Shown: piece after piece, positions 45,589-58,247 of the stretch
Layout: every line of letters begins with the position of its first letter
Numbering within the stretch: position 1 is the stretch's first letter
NCBI GenBank assembly: GCA_933228675.1
Contig: OW121744.1
Coordinates: 23,524,640-23,588,639, forward strand
Direction of reading: 5' to 3'
DNA length: 64,000 bases
Source: Stomorhina lunata
Lineage: Eukaryota > Arthropoda > Insecta > Diptera > Rhiniidae
The notes under the pieces: model-generated
What the model was told of the DNA's origin: nothing
Databases searched by the model: none
What the model saw: only the letters and a program-made list of their open reading frames with translations
Position numbers and translations under genes: made by a program

Positions 45589-47745
45589 CAAAAATTTACT
45601 ATTTTTATAGGAAATTTTTCAAAAATTTACAATTCTTAAAATATTACTATTTTTATAGGATATTTTTAAAAAATTTACTATTTTTATAGGAATTTTTTCA
45701 AAAATTTACTATTTTTATAGGAAAATTTTCAAAAATTTTCTATTTTTATAGAAATTTTTCAAAAATTTACTATTTTTATAGGAAATTTTTAAAAAATTTA
45801 CTATTTTTATAGGAAATTTTTAAAAAATTTACTATTTTTATAGGAAATTTTTAAAAAATTTACTATTTTTATAGGAAATTTTTCAAAAATTTACTATTTT
45901 TATAGGAAATTTTTCAAAAATTTACTATTTTTATAGGAAATTTTTCAAAAATTTACTATTTTTATAGGAAATTTTTCAAAAATTTACTATTTTTATAGGA
46001 AATTTTTAAGAAATTTACAATTCTTAAAATATTACTATTTTTATAGGATATTTTTCAAAAATTTACTATTTTTATAGGAATTTTTTCAAAAATTTACAAT
46101 TTTTATAGGAAATTTTTAAAAAATTTACTATTTTTATAGGAAATTTTTCAAAAATTTACTATTTTTATAGGAAATTTTTCAAAAATTTACTATTTTTATA
46201 GGAAATTTTTCAAAAATTTACTATTTTTATAGGAAATTTTTCAAAAATTTACTATTTTTATAGGAAATTTTTCAAAAATTTACTATTTTTATAGGAAATT
46301 TTTCAAAAATTTACTATTTTTATAGGAAATTTTTCAAAAATTTACTATTTTTATAGGAAATTTTTCAAAAATTTTCTATTTTTATAGGAAATTTTTCAAA
46401 AATTTACTATTTTAATAGGAAATTTTTCAAAAATTTACTATTTTTATAGGAAATTTTTCAAAAATTTACTATTTTAATAGGAACATTTTCAAAAATTTAC
46501 TATTTTAATAGGAAATTTTTCAAAAATTTACTATTTTAATAGGAAATTTTTCAAAAACTTACTATTTTTATAGGAAATTTTTTTAAAAAATTACTATTTT
46601 TATAGGAAATTTTTCAAAAATGTACTATTTTTTAGGAAATTTTTCAAAAATTTACTATTTTTATAGGAAATTTTTCAAAAATTTTCTATTTTTATAGGAA
46701 ATTTTTCAAAAATATACTATTTTTATAGGAAATTTTTCAAAAATTTACTATTTTAATAGGAAATTTTTCAAAAATTTACTTTTTTAATAGGAAATTTTTC
46801 AAAAATTTACTATTTTTACTATTTTTATAGGAAATTTTTCAAAAATTTACTATTTTTATAGGAAATTTTTCAAAAATTTACTATTTTTATAGGAAATTTT
46901 TTTAAAAATTTACTATTTTTATAGGAAATTTTTCAAAAATGTACTATTTTTTAGGAAATTTTTCAAAAATTTACTATTTTTATAGGAAATTTTTCAAAAA
47001 TTTACTATTTTTATAGAAAATTTTTCAAAAATTTACTATTTTTATAGGAAATTTTTCAAAAATTTACTATTTTTATAGGAAATTTTTCAAAAATTTTCTA
47101 TTTTATAGAAAATTTTTCAAAAATTTTCTATTTTTATAGAAAATTTTTCAAAAATTTTCTATTTTTATAGAAAATTTTTCAAAAATTTTCTATTTTTATA
47201 GAAAATTTTTCAAAAATTTTCTATTTTTATAGAAAATTTTTCAAAAATTTTCTATTTTTTTAGAAAAATTTTCCATTTTTATAGAAAATTTTTCAAAAAT
47301 TTTCTATTTTTATAGAAAATTTTTCAAAAATTTTCTATTTTTATAGAAAATTTTTCAAAAATTTTCTATTTTTATAGAAAATTTTTCAAAAATTTTCTAT
47401 TTTTATAGAAAATTTTTCAAAAATTTTCTATTTTTATAGAAAATTTTTCAAAAATTTTCTATTTTTATAGAAAATTTTTCAAAAATTTTCTATTTTTATA
47501 GAAAATTTTTCAAAAATTTTCTATTTTTATAGAAAATTTTTCAAAAATTTTCTATTTTTATAGAAAATTTTTCAAAAATTTTCTATTTTTATAGAAAATT
47601 TTTCAAAAATTTTCTATTTTTATAGAAATTTTTTTAAAAATTTTCTATTTTTATAGAAAATTTTTTAAAAATTTTCTATTTTTATAGAAAATTTTTCAAA
47701 GTCTATTTCAATAGAATTTTTTTTAAATATTTATTTATTTTTTTC
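45589..47745 (+). repeat. 31-bp satellite, forward orientation, right of the gap
   Basis: About 70 units. Left part has TTTACTATTTTTATAGG; from about 47090 a homogenised variant with TTTTCTATTTTTATAGA takes over until the edge. Inverted relative to 43505-45388. Confidence 0.95.
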
Positions 47746-48244
47746 ACGGAATTACCCATATGTAATAAGTTAAGTTTTTTTGTATAAATTTAATTTTAGT
47801 TTATTGTAAATAATTGCTGTTAAATGACTTCGTATAATAATTTGAATGATTTATACTTATTGTTTTATCTATTAACTATTTATTTATAGACAATTTGAAA
47901 AAGTGTTCATCATAAATAAACGTGCCTTCTAAAATTCCTGCAAACAAACTTAAATTATTAAAATTAATGAAAGGAAAAATTGTTTGAACTTTCTATACAA
48001 AACTTTACATTTGAGACTCAGCAAGTAAATCTCAGAAAGAAGAAAAACCGAAAAAAAAAATTGTAAAGATAAGAAAACAAATTAATATTTACACCCACAT
48101 TCCAGACCGGTTGTAGTCGTCTGAAAACCAGGTGAGTAATTTTTTTAAATAATTTTTCATATTGTTTATATAGTTAAGTATATACTCGTATTAAAAAATG
48201 CTTGACACAAACAGATAATTTCTGCATATTTACTTGTAAACTCT
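47746..48244. other. Non-satellite island with a strong splice donor
   Basis: 5'-UTR-like, A-rich sequence (47930-48131) ending CCAG|GTGAGTAAT at 48128-48140, a consensus donor. No coding frame was seen. It could be a non-coding exon of a gene outside the window, but nothing else supports this. Confidence 0.2.
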
Positions 48245-48490
48245 TTTCTTAAAATGATTTTAGGGTTTGAAATACTAGATTACAAGTAGCACTACTGCAG
48301 TAGCAGAAAATGATTCGTCATTGATAATTAATCAATAACTGCTACTTCTGTTAAAAAACTACACTTTTTAGTACTTAATAAGTGAGTATCGGCTTAAGTA
48401 TCTTGAAGTAGCACTAGTAGAATATAAATGTAGTCAAGACTATTTATACTTAAGAATAGTAGTTAAGTAAGTGTAGCAGTATTTGCTAGT
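48245..48490 (+). repeat. ~235-bp direct repeat, copy 1
   Basis: Shares, in order, CAATAACTGCTACTTCTGTT, TAGTACTTAATAAGTGAGTA, TTGAAGTAGCACTAGTAGAA and AGAATAGTAGTTAAGT with 49485-49725. It flanks the satellite array between them on the left. Confidence 0.85.
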
Positions 48491-49455
48491 CTTTTATAGG
48501 AAATTTTTCGAAAACTGACTATTTATAGAAAATTTTTCGAAAAATGACTATTTATAGGAAATTTCTCGAAAATAGACTAATTATAGGAAATTTTTCGAAA
48601 ATTGACTAATCATAGGAAATTTTTCGAAAATTGACTATTTATAGAAAATTTTTCGAAAATAGACTAATTATAGGAAATTTTTCGAAAATTGACTAATCAT
48701 AGGAAATTTTTCGAAAATTGACTATTTATAGAAAATTTTTCGAAAATTGACCATTTATAGGAAATTTTTTAAAAATTGACTATCTACAGGAAATTTTTCG
48801 AAAATTGACTATTTATAGGAAATTTTTCGAAAATAGACTAATTATAGGAAATTTTTCGAAAATTGACTAATCATAGGAAATTTTTCGAAAATTGACTATT
48901 TATAGAAAATTTTTCGAAAATTGACCATTTATAGGAAATTTTTTAAAAATTGACTATCTACAGGAAATTTTTCGAAAATTGACTATTTTTATGACTATTT
49001 ATAGGAAATTTTTCAAAAATTTACTATTTATAGGAAATTTTTCGAAAATTTACTATTTATAGGAAATTTGTCGAAAATTTGCTATTTAGAGGAAATTTTT
49101 CGAAAATTGACTATTTATAGGAAATTTTTCGTAAATTGACTATTTATAAGAAATTTTTCGTAAATTGACTATTTATAGAAAATTTTTCGAAAATTGACTA
49201 TTTATAGGAATTTTTTTCGAAAATTGACTATTTATAGGAGGTTTTTCGAAAATTTACTATTTATAGGAAATTTTTCGAAAATTGACTATTTATAGGAAAT
49301 TTTTCGAAAATTGACTATATATAGGAAATTTTTCGAAAATTTACTTTTTATATGAAATTTTTCAAAAATTGGCTATTTGTAGGAAATTTTTCGAAAATTG
49401 ACTATTTATAGGAAATTTTTTAAAAACTGACTATTTTGAGAAAATTTTTCAAAAT
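48491..49455 (+). repeat. ~29-bp satellite (TTTTTCGAAAATTGACTATT type)
   Basis: Tandem units of TTTTTCGAAAATTGACTATT plus TATAGGAAA, bounded on both sides by the 235-bp direct repeat. A multi-unit block including TTGACTATCTACAGG occurs twice (near 48777 and 48950). Confidence 0.93.
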
Positions 49456-49795
49456 AATTTCTGCATATTTGCGTGTAAGGTATTTTCTTAAAATGATTTC
49501 AGTGTTTAAAATACTATATTATAAGTAGCACTTCTGCAGTAGTAAAAAATGGTTCGTCATTGGAAATCAATCAATAACTGCTACTTCTGTTAATAAACTA
49601 AACTTTTTAGTACTTAATAAGTGAGTATCGGTTTAAGTCTCTTGAAGTAGCACTAGTAGAATATAAATGTAGTCAAGACTATTTGTACTTAAGAATAGTA
49701 GTTAAGTGTAGCAGTATTTTATTAAAGTAGCAGCAGTAGTAGTTGCTAATCTTGGTCAAAACTGTTTGTATTTTAGAATAGTACTAAAGTGTGCT
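49456..49795 (+). repeat. ~235-bp direct repeat, copy 2, with extra tail
   Basis: Second copy of the element at 48245-48490, differing at scattered bases, followed by a tail (CAGCAGTAGTAGTTGCTAAT) that partly repeats its own end. No coding sequence. Confidence 0.85.
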
Positions 49796-49870
49796 ATCGC
49801 CACACATGACAGCTATGAAGCATATCAAATACTCGGGCTTGCTCTACTAAAGCACTTTTTCACTTGCTTT
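49796..49870 (+). mobile_element. HINE-like 3'-end fragment
   Basis: CTCGGGCTTGCTCTACTAAA, GCACTTTTTCACTTGCTTT corresponds to the 3' end of the copy at 36600-37148. Confidence 0.4.
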
Positions 49871-50644
49871 ATTTGGATTTTTTGAATTGCATGTTACACC
49901 TGATCTAGAGACTACACGCAATATATGAACATGTTTCTAGTTCAAATACATGTCATTCAAAAAGTTCAAAATCTAAATTTAATTGTCAAATTTGATTGAA
50001 AATAAGTTAAAAAAAAGTTTAAACATTCGAGTGTTCTAAAGTTAGTAAATAAAGGGAACTGGAAATAAAATCCTACGATCGGAAATTTTACTAATATAAA
50101 GAAAGATAGCTATGCAATTTCAACTATTTTAAAATGATTGGAAATTTTGACAACATTTGGGAATTTGAAAACGAAGATTAGGACATTTTAAAGGCTACCT
50201 TGGAAATCTTTACAACAAAATAATATTGTCACCAATATGTTAACTGGGTTATTTAACAATTTATTCAATAGCACATATTGTTAATATTACTATTATTATT
50301 ATTATAAATAAATCAAATTATTTGAAAACATATTAATTCAAGTTGACATTTTTATGAATCAACAAATTAATTTGTTTGGCAACTTCGACTTTATTTAATT
50401 ATTTTGTATCTGTTAAGTTTATTTGTCAGATTAAAAAGAAGTGATACGACATGAAAAATGGATTATTGGAGGGTGAAAAGAATGAAAGTGCTAAATAGTT
50501 GATAATTGAATAAGTAGACATATGAAATTTATTACCACAAAAAGTTTTACTAAAACCATAAATAAATTGTAATTTTTACATAAACGAAAAATAAACTCAA
50601 AAAATTTTTTGGGTAAATTTAAATATTTATAAAAAATATTTGCA
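49871..50644. other. AT-rich intergenic DNA, no feature seen
   Basis: No gene, tandem repeat or transposon similarity was recognised. Confidence 0.4.
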
Positions 50645-52700
50645 GAAATATAAATTTTTGAAAATTGACTATTTATAGGAAATTTTTTTGAAAATTGACT
50701 ATTTATAGGAAATTTTTCGAAAATTGACGTTTATAGGAAATTTCTAGAAAATTGACTATTTATAGAAAATTTTTCGAAAATTGGCTATTTATAGACAATT
50801 TTTCGAAAATTGACTATTTATAGACAATTTTTCGAAAATTGACTATTTATAGACAATTTTTCGAAAATTGACTATTTACAGACAATTTTTCGAAAATTAA
50901 CTATTTGTAGACAATTTTTCGAAAATTGACTATTTATAAACTATTTTTCGAAAATTGACTATTTATATCAAATTTTTCGAAAATTGACTATTTATAGGAA
51001 ATTTTTCGAAAATTGACTATTTATATGGAATTTTTCGAAAATTGACTATTTATAGCAAATTTTTCGAACATTGACTATTTATAGCAAATTTTTCGAAAAT
51101 TGACTATTTATAGGAAATTTTTCGAAAATTGACTATTTATAGGAAATTTTTTGAAAATTGACTATTTATAGGAAATTTTTTGGAAATTGACTATTAATAG
51201 GAAATTTTTCGAAAATTGATTATTTATAGGAAATTTTTCGAAAATTGGCTATTTATAGGAAATTTTTCGAAAATTGATTCTTTATAGGAAATTTTTCTAT
51301 TGACTATTTATAGGAAAATTTTCGAAAATTTACTATTTATAGGAAATTTTTCGAAAATTGACGTTTATAGGAAATTTTTCGAAAATTTACTATTTATAGG
51401 AAATTTTTCGAAAATTGACTATTTATAGGAAATTTTTCGAAAATTGACTATTTATAGGAAATTTTTTCGAAAATTGACATTTATAGGAAATTTTTCGAAA
51501 ATTTACTATTTATAGGAAATTTTTCGAAAATTGACTATTTATAGGAAATTTTTCGAAAATTGACGTTTATAGGAAATTTTTCGAAAATTGACGTTTATAG
51601 GAAATTTTTCGAAAATTTACTATTTATAGGAAATTTTTTCGAAAATTGACGTTTATAGGAAATTTTTCGAAAATTTACTATTTATAGGAAATTTTTCAAA
51701 AATTGACTATTTGTAGACAATTTTTCGGAAATTGACTATTTATAAACTATTTTTCGAAAATTGACTATTTATATCAAATTTTTCGAAAATTGACTATTTA
51801 TAGGAAATTTTTCGAAAATTGACTATTTATATGGAATTTTTCGAAAATTGACTATTTATAGCAAATTTTTCGAACATTGACTATTTATAGCAAATTTTTC
51901 GAAAATTGACTATTTATAGGAAATTTTTCGAAAATTGACTATTTATAGGAAATTTTTTGAAAATTGACTATTTATAGGAAATTTTTTGGAAATTGACTAT
52001 TAATAGGAAATTTTTCGAAAATTGATATTTATAGGAAATTTTTCGAAAATTGGCTATTTATAGGAAATTTTTCGAAAATTGATTCTTTATAGGAAATTTT
52101 TCTATTGACTATTTATAGGAAATTTTTCGAAAATTTACTATTTATAGGAAATTTTTCGAAAATTGACTATTTATAGGAAATTTTTCGAAAATTGACGTTT
52201 ATAGGAAATTTTTCGAAAATTTACTATTTATCGGAAATTTTTAGAAAATTGACGTTTATAGGAAATTTTTCGAAAATTTACTATTTATAAGAAATTTTTC
52301 GAAAATTGACTATTTATAAGAAATTTTTCAAAAATTACCTATTTATAGGAAATTTTTTGAAAATTGACTTTTAATAAGAAATTTTTCGAAAATTGACTAT
52401 TTATAGGAAATTTTTCGAAAATTGACTATTTATAGGAAATTTTTCGAAATTGACTTTTTATAGGAAATTTTTCGAAAATTGAATATTTATATGAAATTTG
52501 TCGAAAATTTAATAGTTATAAGAAATTTTTCGAAAATTGACAATTTCTAAAAATTTTTCAAAAATTGACTATTTTAGAAAATTTTGCGAAAATTGACTAT
52601 TTACAGGAAATTTTTCGAAAATTGAATATCTATAGAAAATTTTTCATAAATTGAATATTTATAAGAAATTTTTCAAACATCGACTTTTATTGTATATTTT
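50645..52700 (+). repeat. ~29-bp TTGACTATTTATAGG satellite with 806-bp higher-order repeat
   Basis: Tandem units with variants TAGACAATTTTTCG, TATATCAAATTTTTCG, TATATGGAATTTTTCG and CGAACATTGAC. The variant series starting at 50901 recurs in the same order from 51707 (spacing 806 bp), showing duplication of a many-unit block. Confidence 0.93.
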
Positions 52701-53870
52701 CGTTAAATTTGCCAAAAATAATAAATTTTCAAAAAAATTTCTTATAAAAAGTCAATTTTCGAAAAATTTCTTATAAAAAAGTATTTTTTCGAAAAATTCC
52801 CCATAAAAAGTTTATTTTCGAAAAATTTCCCATATATAGTCAATTTTCGAAAAATTTCCAAGAAATAGTAAATTTTCCAAAAATTTCCTAGAAATAGTCA
52901 ATTTTTGAAAAATTCGTAAAATTTCCTGTGAATAAGAAATTTCTTAAAAATTTCCTATAAATAGTCAATTTTCGAGAAATTTCCTTTAATAGTAATTTTT
53001 CGTAATATTTTTATAGCCGAAAAATGTTCTATTAATAGTCAATTTTCGAAAAATTTCCGATAAATAGTAAATTTTCGTAAAATTTTTTATAAATAACCAA
53101 TATTCGAAAAATTTCCTTTAAATAGTAAATTTTCGAAATATTTCCTATTATTTAAAAATTTCCTAAAAATAGTAAATTTTTGAAAAATTCGTAAATTTCG
53201 TATTCCGGTAAATAGTAAATTTCTGGAAAATTTCCTATAAATAGTAAATTTCTGGAAAAGTTCCTATAAACAGTAAATTTTTTAAAAATTTTCTATAAAT
53301 AGTCAATTTTCGAACAATTTTTTATAAACAATCAATTTTCGAAAAATTTCCTTAAAATAGAAAATTTTCTAAATATTTCCTATTTTTGAAAAATTTCCTA
53401 TAAATAGTAAATTTTCGAAAAATTTCCTGCAAATAGTAAATTTTTGTAAAATTTCCTATAAATAGTAAATTTTTGAAAAATTTCTGATAAAAAGTAAATT
53501 TTCCAAAAATTTCCTATAAAAAAGTAATTTTTGAAAAATTTCCCATAAAAAGTTAATTTTCGGAAAATTTCCCATATATAGTCAATTTTCGAAAAATTTC
53601 CCCTTAGATGGTAAATTTTCGAAAAATTTCCCATAAATAGTAAATTTTGGAAAAATTTGCTATAAAAGATAATTTTTCCAAAAATATCCTAGAAATAGTC
53701 AATTTCATATAAAAAGTCAATTTTTTAAAAATTTCCCATAAATGGTAATTTTTTGAAAAATTTCCTATAAATAGTCAATTTTCGAAAAATGACTATGTAT
53801 AGGAAATTTTTTTAAAAATTGACTATTAATAGGTAATAATTCGAAAGTAAAAATATTGATGGGAAATTTT
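52701..53870 (-). repeat. Same satellite in reverse orientation, diverged
   Basis: Units now read AAATTTCCTATAAATAGTCAATTTTCG, given here as AAATTTCCTATAAATAG and TCAATTTTCG. The strand switch lies near 52690-52720, inside sequenced DNA. The last units (53785-53860) flip back to forward. More diverged than the forward block. Confidence 0.9.
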
Positions 53871-55254
53871 TTGAAAAAACATTTTTGTTTGCAGTCTTTA
53901 AAAAAAGCTTTTGTATAACTTTTCATACACGATCAGTTACTCTCTTAAAAGGTTCAAAGAGAAATATAAACAAATTTGCATTACATGTGTAATAACCTCT
54001 TTATGATTTATTCATAGAAGAAGCTATCGTGGATCATGCGAACATTAAATATATAGAAAAACATGGACATTTTTGGTCATAGATTAATAGGCATAAATTC
54101 TGATTATTTTCCGCCTTTTAAGGGAAATACAAAGATTAAGAAAAAATTAATATGGATCAGTCATTGACGATTAGGAATTTTTTATTCAATAGCTAATTTT
54201 AAAACTCTCTTATTATAATAATTTTATAGAAAACTTTTAAAACTTTTTCTTCGAAAATTTCTTATTACAGTTTTCAAATTTAAAAAGTATTTGAAATTCA
54301 CCTAAATTATTCATTTCCGATCACTTGTGCCATACTCTAAAAAAAATCTTCAAATATTTATTCAGAATTGATCTAAATATTTATAAAGAGATACTGTTAA
54401 ATGTACCAAAATAAATTTCTCACTAATTTATTATGTATTTATTTGTGCAAGTGTAGAACTTACCACAATTCTAGAACAGAAAATGAATATAAAAAACTAC
54501 TAAACCGTTAAGAGGTATCCATCCATATGACGGAAATATGCCAAGAAATGTAAATAAAACGATTTAACAATTTTTAAAGAAAGAATAAAAAACTGAGAAT
54601 AACATTATCAGTATTGCCATAGCCTGATAAACTATTACTTGAAGAGATAGATACTTTTTGAAAAAATTTATTATTTATGGGACAATTTTGAAATGGCACC
54701 CTTTTGCAAAATTTACTACTGATATAAAATTTTTTCACAAACTTCTTATTGAAGGATATTTTTTACTTATTAACTATTCACTAGAATTTTTTACTATTTA
54801 CGGAAACTTTTTTTAATTTTACTGTTTATAGAAAATTTGTTTAAATTTTTTTCAATTAAAAACAACAACTATATTCCAGATAGCAACTTCAGCAAAACGA
54901 AATTTTGTCCATAAAATCACGTTCACTTGTTGCAGTTAATCGATAATATATTCAGAGAAAAGCTGTTATACATTAAATTACATCAGTAGCTCAAAACTTA
55001 TACATTTGTTAGAAAAATCTATCTGTAGCTTTAAAAATCTGCAAATCAAATTTTTTGTACTATTTAGAATTTCAAAGAGTAAATTTTATATTATACCGTT
55101 GAATTTTGTATTGTATATTTTAAATTTAACCCAAATGATAAATTACGTATGTGTTTCAAAACTTGAGATGTAAGAAAATATTATATTAGCTAAAATCCAA
55201 CAAAATGAGACCCTACAACACTGAGCACCAATCACAGTAATTTTTTTCAAAGAA
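53871..55254. other. AT-rich intergenic DNA, no gene seen
   Basis: Mostly unique AT-rich sequence. A few satellite-like fragments occur (54650-54850). No open frame or known element was recognised. Confidence 0.45.
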
Positions 55255-56745
55255 ATCCCAAAAATATTTAAATTTTCAAAACAATCTAATAAAAATATAA
55301 AATTTTTGAAAATTTTGCTATAAAATTAAAAAATTTTTTAAATAATTCCTACAAAAATAATAAATTTTTGAAAAATTTCCTATAAAAATAGAAAATTTTT
55401 GAAAAATTTCCTATAAAAATAGACAATTTTTGAAAAATTTCCTATAAAAATAGAAAATTTTTGAAAAATTTCCTATAAAAATAGAAAATTTTTGAAAAAT
55501 TTTCTATTTTTATAGGAAAATAGAAAATTTTTGAAAAATTTTCTATAAAAATAGACAACTTTTGAAAAATTTTTTATAAAAATAGACAATTTTTGAAAAA
55601 TTTTCTAGAAAAATAGAAAATTTTTGAAAAATTTCTATTTTTATAGAAAATTTTTGAAAAATTTTCTATTTTTATAGGAAAATAGAAAATTTTTGAAAAA
55701 TTTTCTATAAAAATAGACAACTTTTGAAAAATTTTTTATAAAAATAGACAATTTTTGAAAAATTTTCTAGAAAAATAAAAAATCTTTGAAAAATTTTCTA
55801 TAAAAATAGAAAATTTTCGAAAACTTTTCTATAAAAATAGAAAATTTTTGAAAAATTTTCTATAAAAATAGACAACTTTTGAAAAATTTTCTATAAAAAT
55901 AGACAACTTTTGAAAAATTTTCTATAAAAATAGTAAATTTTTGAAAAATTTCCTTAAAAAAAAGTAAGTTTTTGAAAAATTTCCTTAAAAAAAAAGTAAA
56001 TTTTTGAAAAATTTCCTTGAAAAATAATAAGTTTTTAAAATTTTCCTTTAATCATAGTAAATGTTTTTCCTATAAAAATATTAAATTTTTGAAAAATTTC
56101 CTAAAAAAAATAGAAAATTTGTGCAAGATTTCAAATTTTTGAAAAATTTACTAAAAAAAAATAGAACATTTCTTTTACAAATAGTAAATTTTTGAAAAAT
56201 TTCTTATTAAAAAAGAAAATTTTTGAAAAAGTTCCTATAAAAATATAATTTTGTTGAATAATTTCCTATAAAAATAGAAAATTTATAAAACATTTCCTAT
56301 AAAAATAGTAAAATTTTTAAAAATTTCCTTTAAAAATAGTAAATTTTTTAAAAATTTTCTATAAGAATAGTAAACTTTTGAAACATTTTTTGTAAAAATA
56401 GTATATATTGAAAAAAATTTCCTATAAGAATATTAAATTTTTGTAAAATTTCCTATAAAAATTGTCTATAAAAATGGAAAATTTTTTAAGAATTTTCTAT
56501 AGAAATAGTAAATTTTTGAAAATTTTCTTATAAAAATAGTAAATTTTTGAAAATTTTTTGTAAAATTTTCTATAGAAATAGTAAATTTTTGAAAAATTCC
56601 GTATACAAAAAGTAAATTTTTGAAAAATTTTCTTATAAAAATAGTAAATTTTTGAAAATTTTCTTATAAGAACAGTACGTTTTTTACAAATTTCCTATAA
56701 AAATAATAAATTTTTTACAAATTTTTGACAAAAAATTTGCCATAA
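55255..56745 (-). repeat. 31-bp satellite, reverse orientation
   Basis: Units of TTTTTGAAAAATTTCCTATA plus AAAATAGAAAA. Within 55500-55520 and 55640-55690 single units switch strand and make short hairpins, and a block around 55490-55620 is repeated at 55660-55790. Confidence 0.92.
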
Positions 56746-56869
56746 TAATTATAATTTATGTGAAAAAACCAAAAACAAATGACTCTGAAAATTAAAATTT
56801 TTTGTTTATAAGGTATTCTCAGAAAAAATTTGTGTTTATGATGGCAACACCGTCTGCCTGAAATAGAGT

Positions 56870-57669
56870 GAAAGAGTGAAAGAGAGTTTCTCAAAATGTA
56901 AACAAAAGATAAAGTGCCCATAAAATACAACTGTGCAATTCACCAATACAAACAATTAAACCAAAGATTCAAATAAATTCGAACAGCAAAGAAACGCGAA
57001 AGTGGAAACGGTGAGCTAAGCTTTTAAAATTGGATTCAAAACAACAAAAGCAAAAAATATATAAAAAAAGCTAAAAACGAAGTGCATGAAATTTAAAAAC
57101 TGGCTCAGTTCAAAATTGTTATTAAAAGTGAGAACAACTTGAAAGAAATAAACGGAAGACTCAAAAAGAAATAAATTTTATTTATTAAAAATAATAAAGC
57201 AAAAAGAAGAATTTTTTAATCAAAAAATAAATAACAGAAAAAGGTTAATATTTATGTGACTAATAATAAAATTAATTAAAATTTTTGGAACGAATTATGC
57301 AAACATCGAATTTGGCTAGACATATTAAAAAAAAAATAATTAAAAAAAAACAATTAAAGCTTAATGATAGAGGAATTTATTAAACAAATAAAAAAATTAT
57401 AAAACAAAGAAAAAAAATTGGAATAAATTTTTCCAGCTAAAATCAAATTATAAACCGAGTGCATAAATTGTTAGTGTTTCTTATTATTTTTATTAAGTTA
57501 TTTTTGTGTGTTGTATTTTGTTTTTGTAAAAGTATTTAACAAAAAATAAAAAAAAAATTAAGAAAAAATCCCCAACAACAACAACGTGTTTAAAACATGT
57601 TTATGCCTGCTGCCGCTTGTTGTTGTAAAATATAATCCAAATATGGAAGTCAATGTCACTCAGGCAACG
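56870..57669 (+). other. 5'-UTR-like region with a possible short first coding exon
   Basis: A GA-rich then CA-rich stretch (56870-57010) ends ACG|GTGAGC, a donor-like site. Further on, TCAGTT (57105-57110) could be an initiator, followed by a long A-rich leader with CAACAACAACAACG. ATG 57643 then opens nine codons (MEVNVTQAT) ending at ACG|GTGAAA. This resembles the long 5' leaders and tiny first coding exons of large fly genes, whose other exons would lie outside the window. Only weak signals support it. Confidence 0.2.
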
Positions 57670-58247
57670 GTGAAATTACTTACTTAAATACTAGATATTT
57701 GTTATTTCATTATAAAAGTAGCGAAAACTTTATTTATATTATGTTCACAAATAAATTGTACATACAATTTATTAACAAATATTTAACAACAAATGGAAAC
57801 TGGAAAATAATATCGCCAACCACATACAAAATACAAATCAATTCTGTTAGATCTTTTTGATAGAAAAGATTGAATCTGTTTTGTACGAACGTGTATTGTT
57901 GCGTGCTTTTCAGTTTTTCACTTAATATTCCCTTTTACAGTTAAGTCAGATTGACATTTTTACGTCATAACTGCAGTATTCGGTTACAGTTTCTGTTTTC
58001 TGAATTCACGGTGGGCCAGAACATGCTTAAAGTTGCTCTAATAGACAGTTTAACCCTAGAAGGCTAACATACGTTACATACGTTTGTTTATTTTTGTATG
58101 ATCATCCATTCACCTAATGGTTCCAAATTCAACAATACCAATAGTTTTGGATCTATGGCATAAATATATAGAGTTATCCATTTTGCGGTTTCAAAAGTGA
58201 ACGTAAATAAAACACATATAAAATATTTTTTTTCATGATATTTCTTT
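57670..58247. other. Intergenic or intronic DNA, no feature seen
   Basis: AT-rich sequence without tandem repeats or coding frames. Confidence 0.35.

Noticed and set aside
45376..45591. Apparent open frame across the N gap
   Set aside because: It is only unknown bases.
53398..53634. 78-aa frame with GNFSKIYYL-like repeats
   Set aside because: Translation of the 29-bp satellite.
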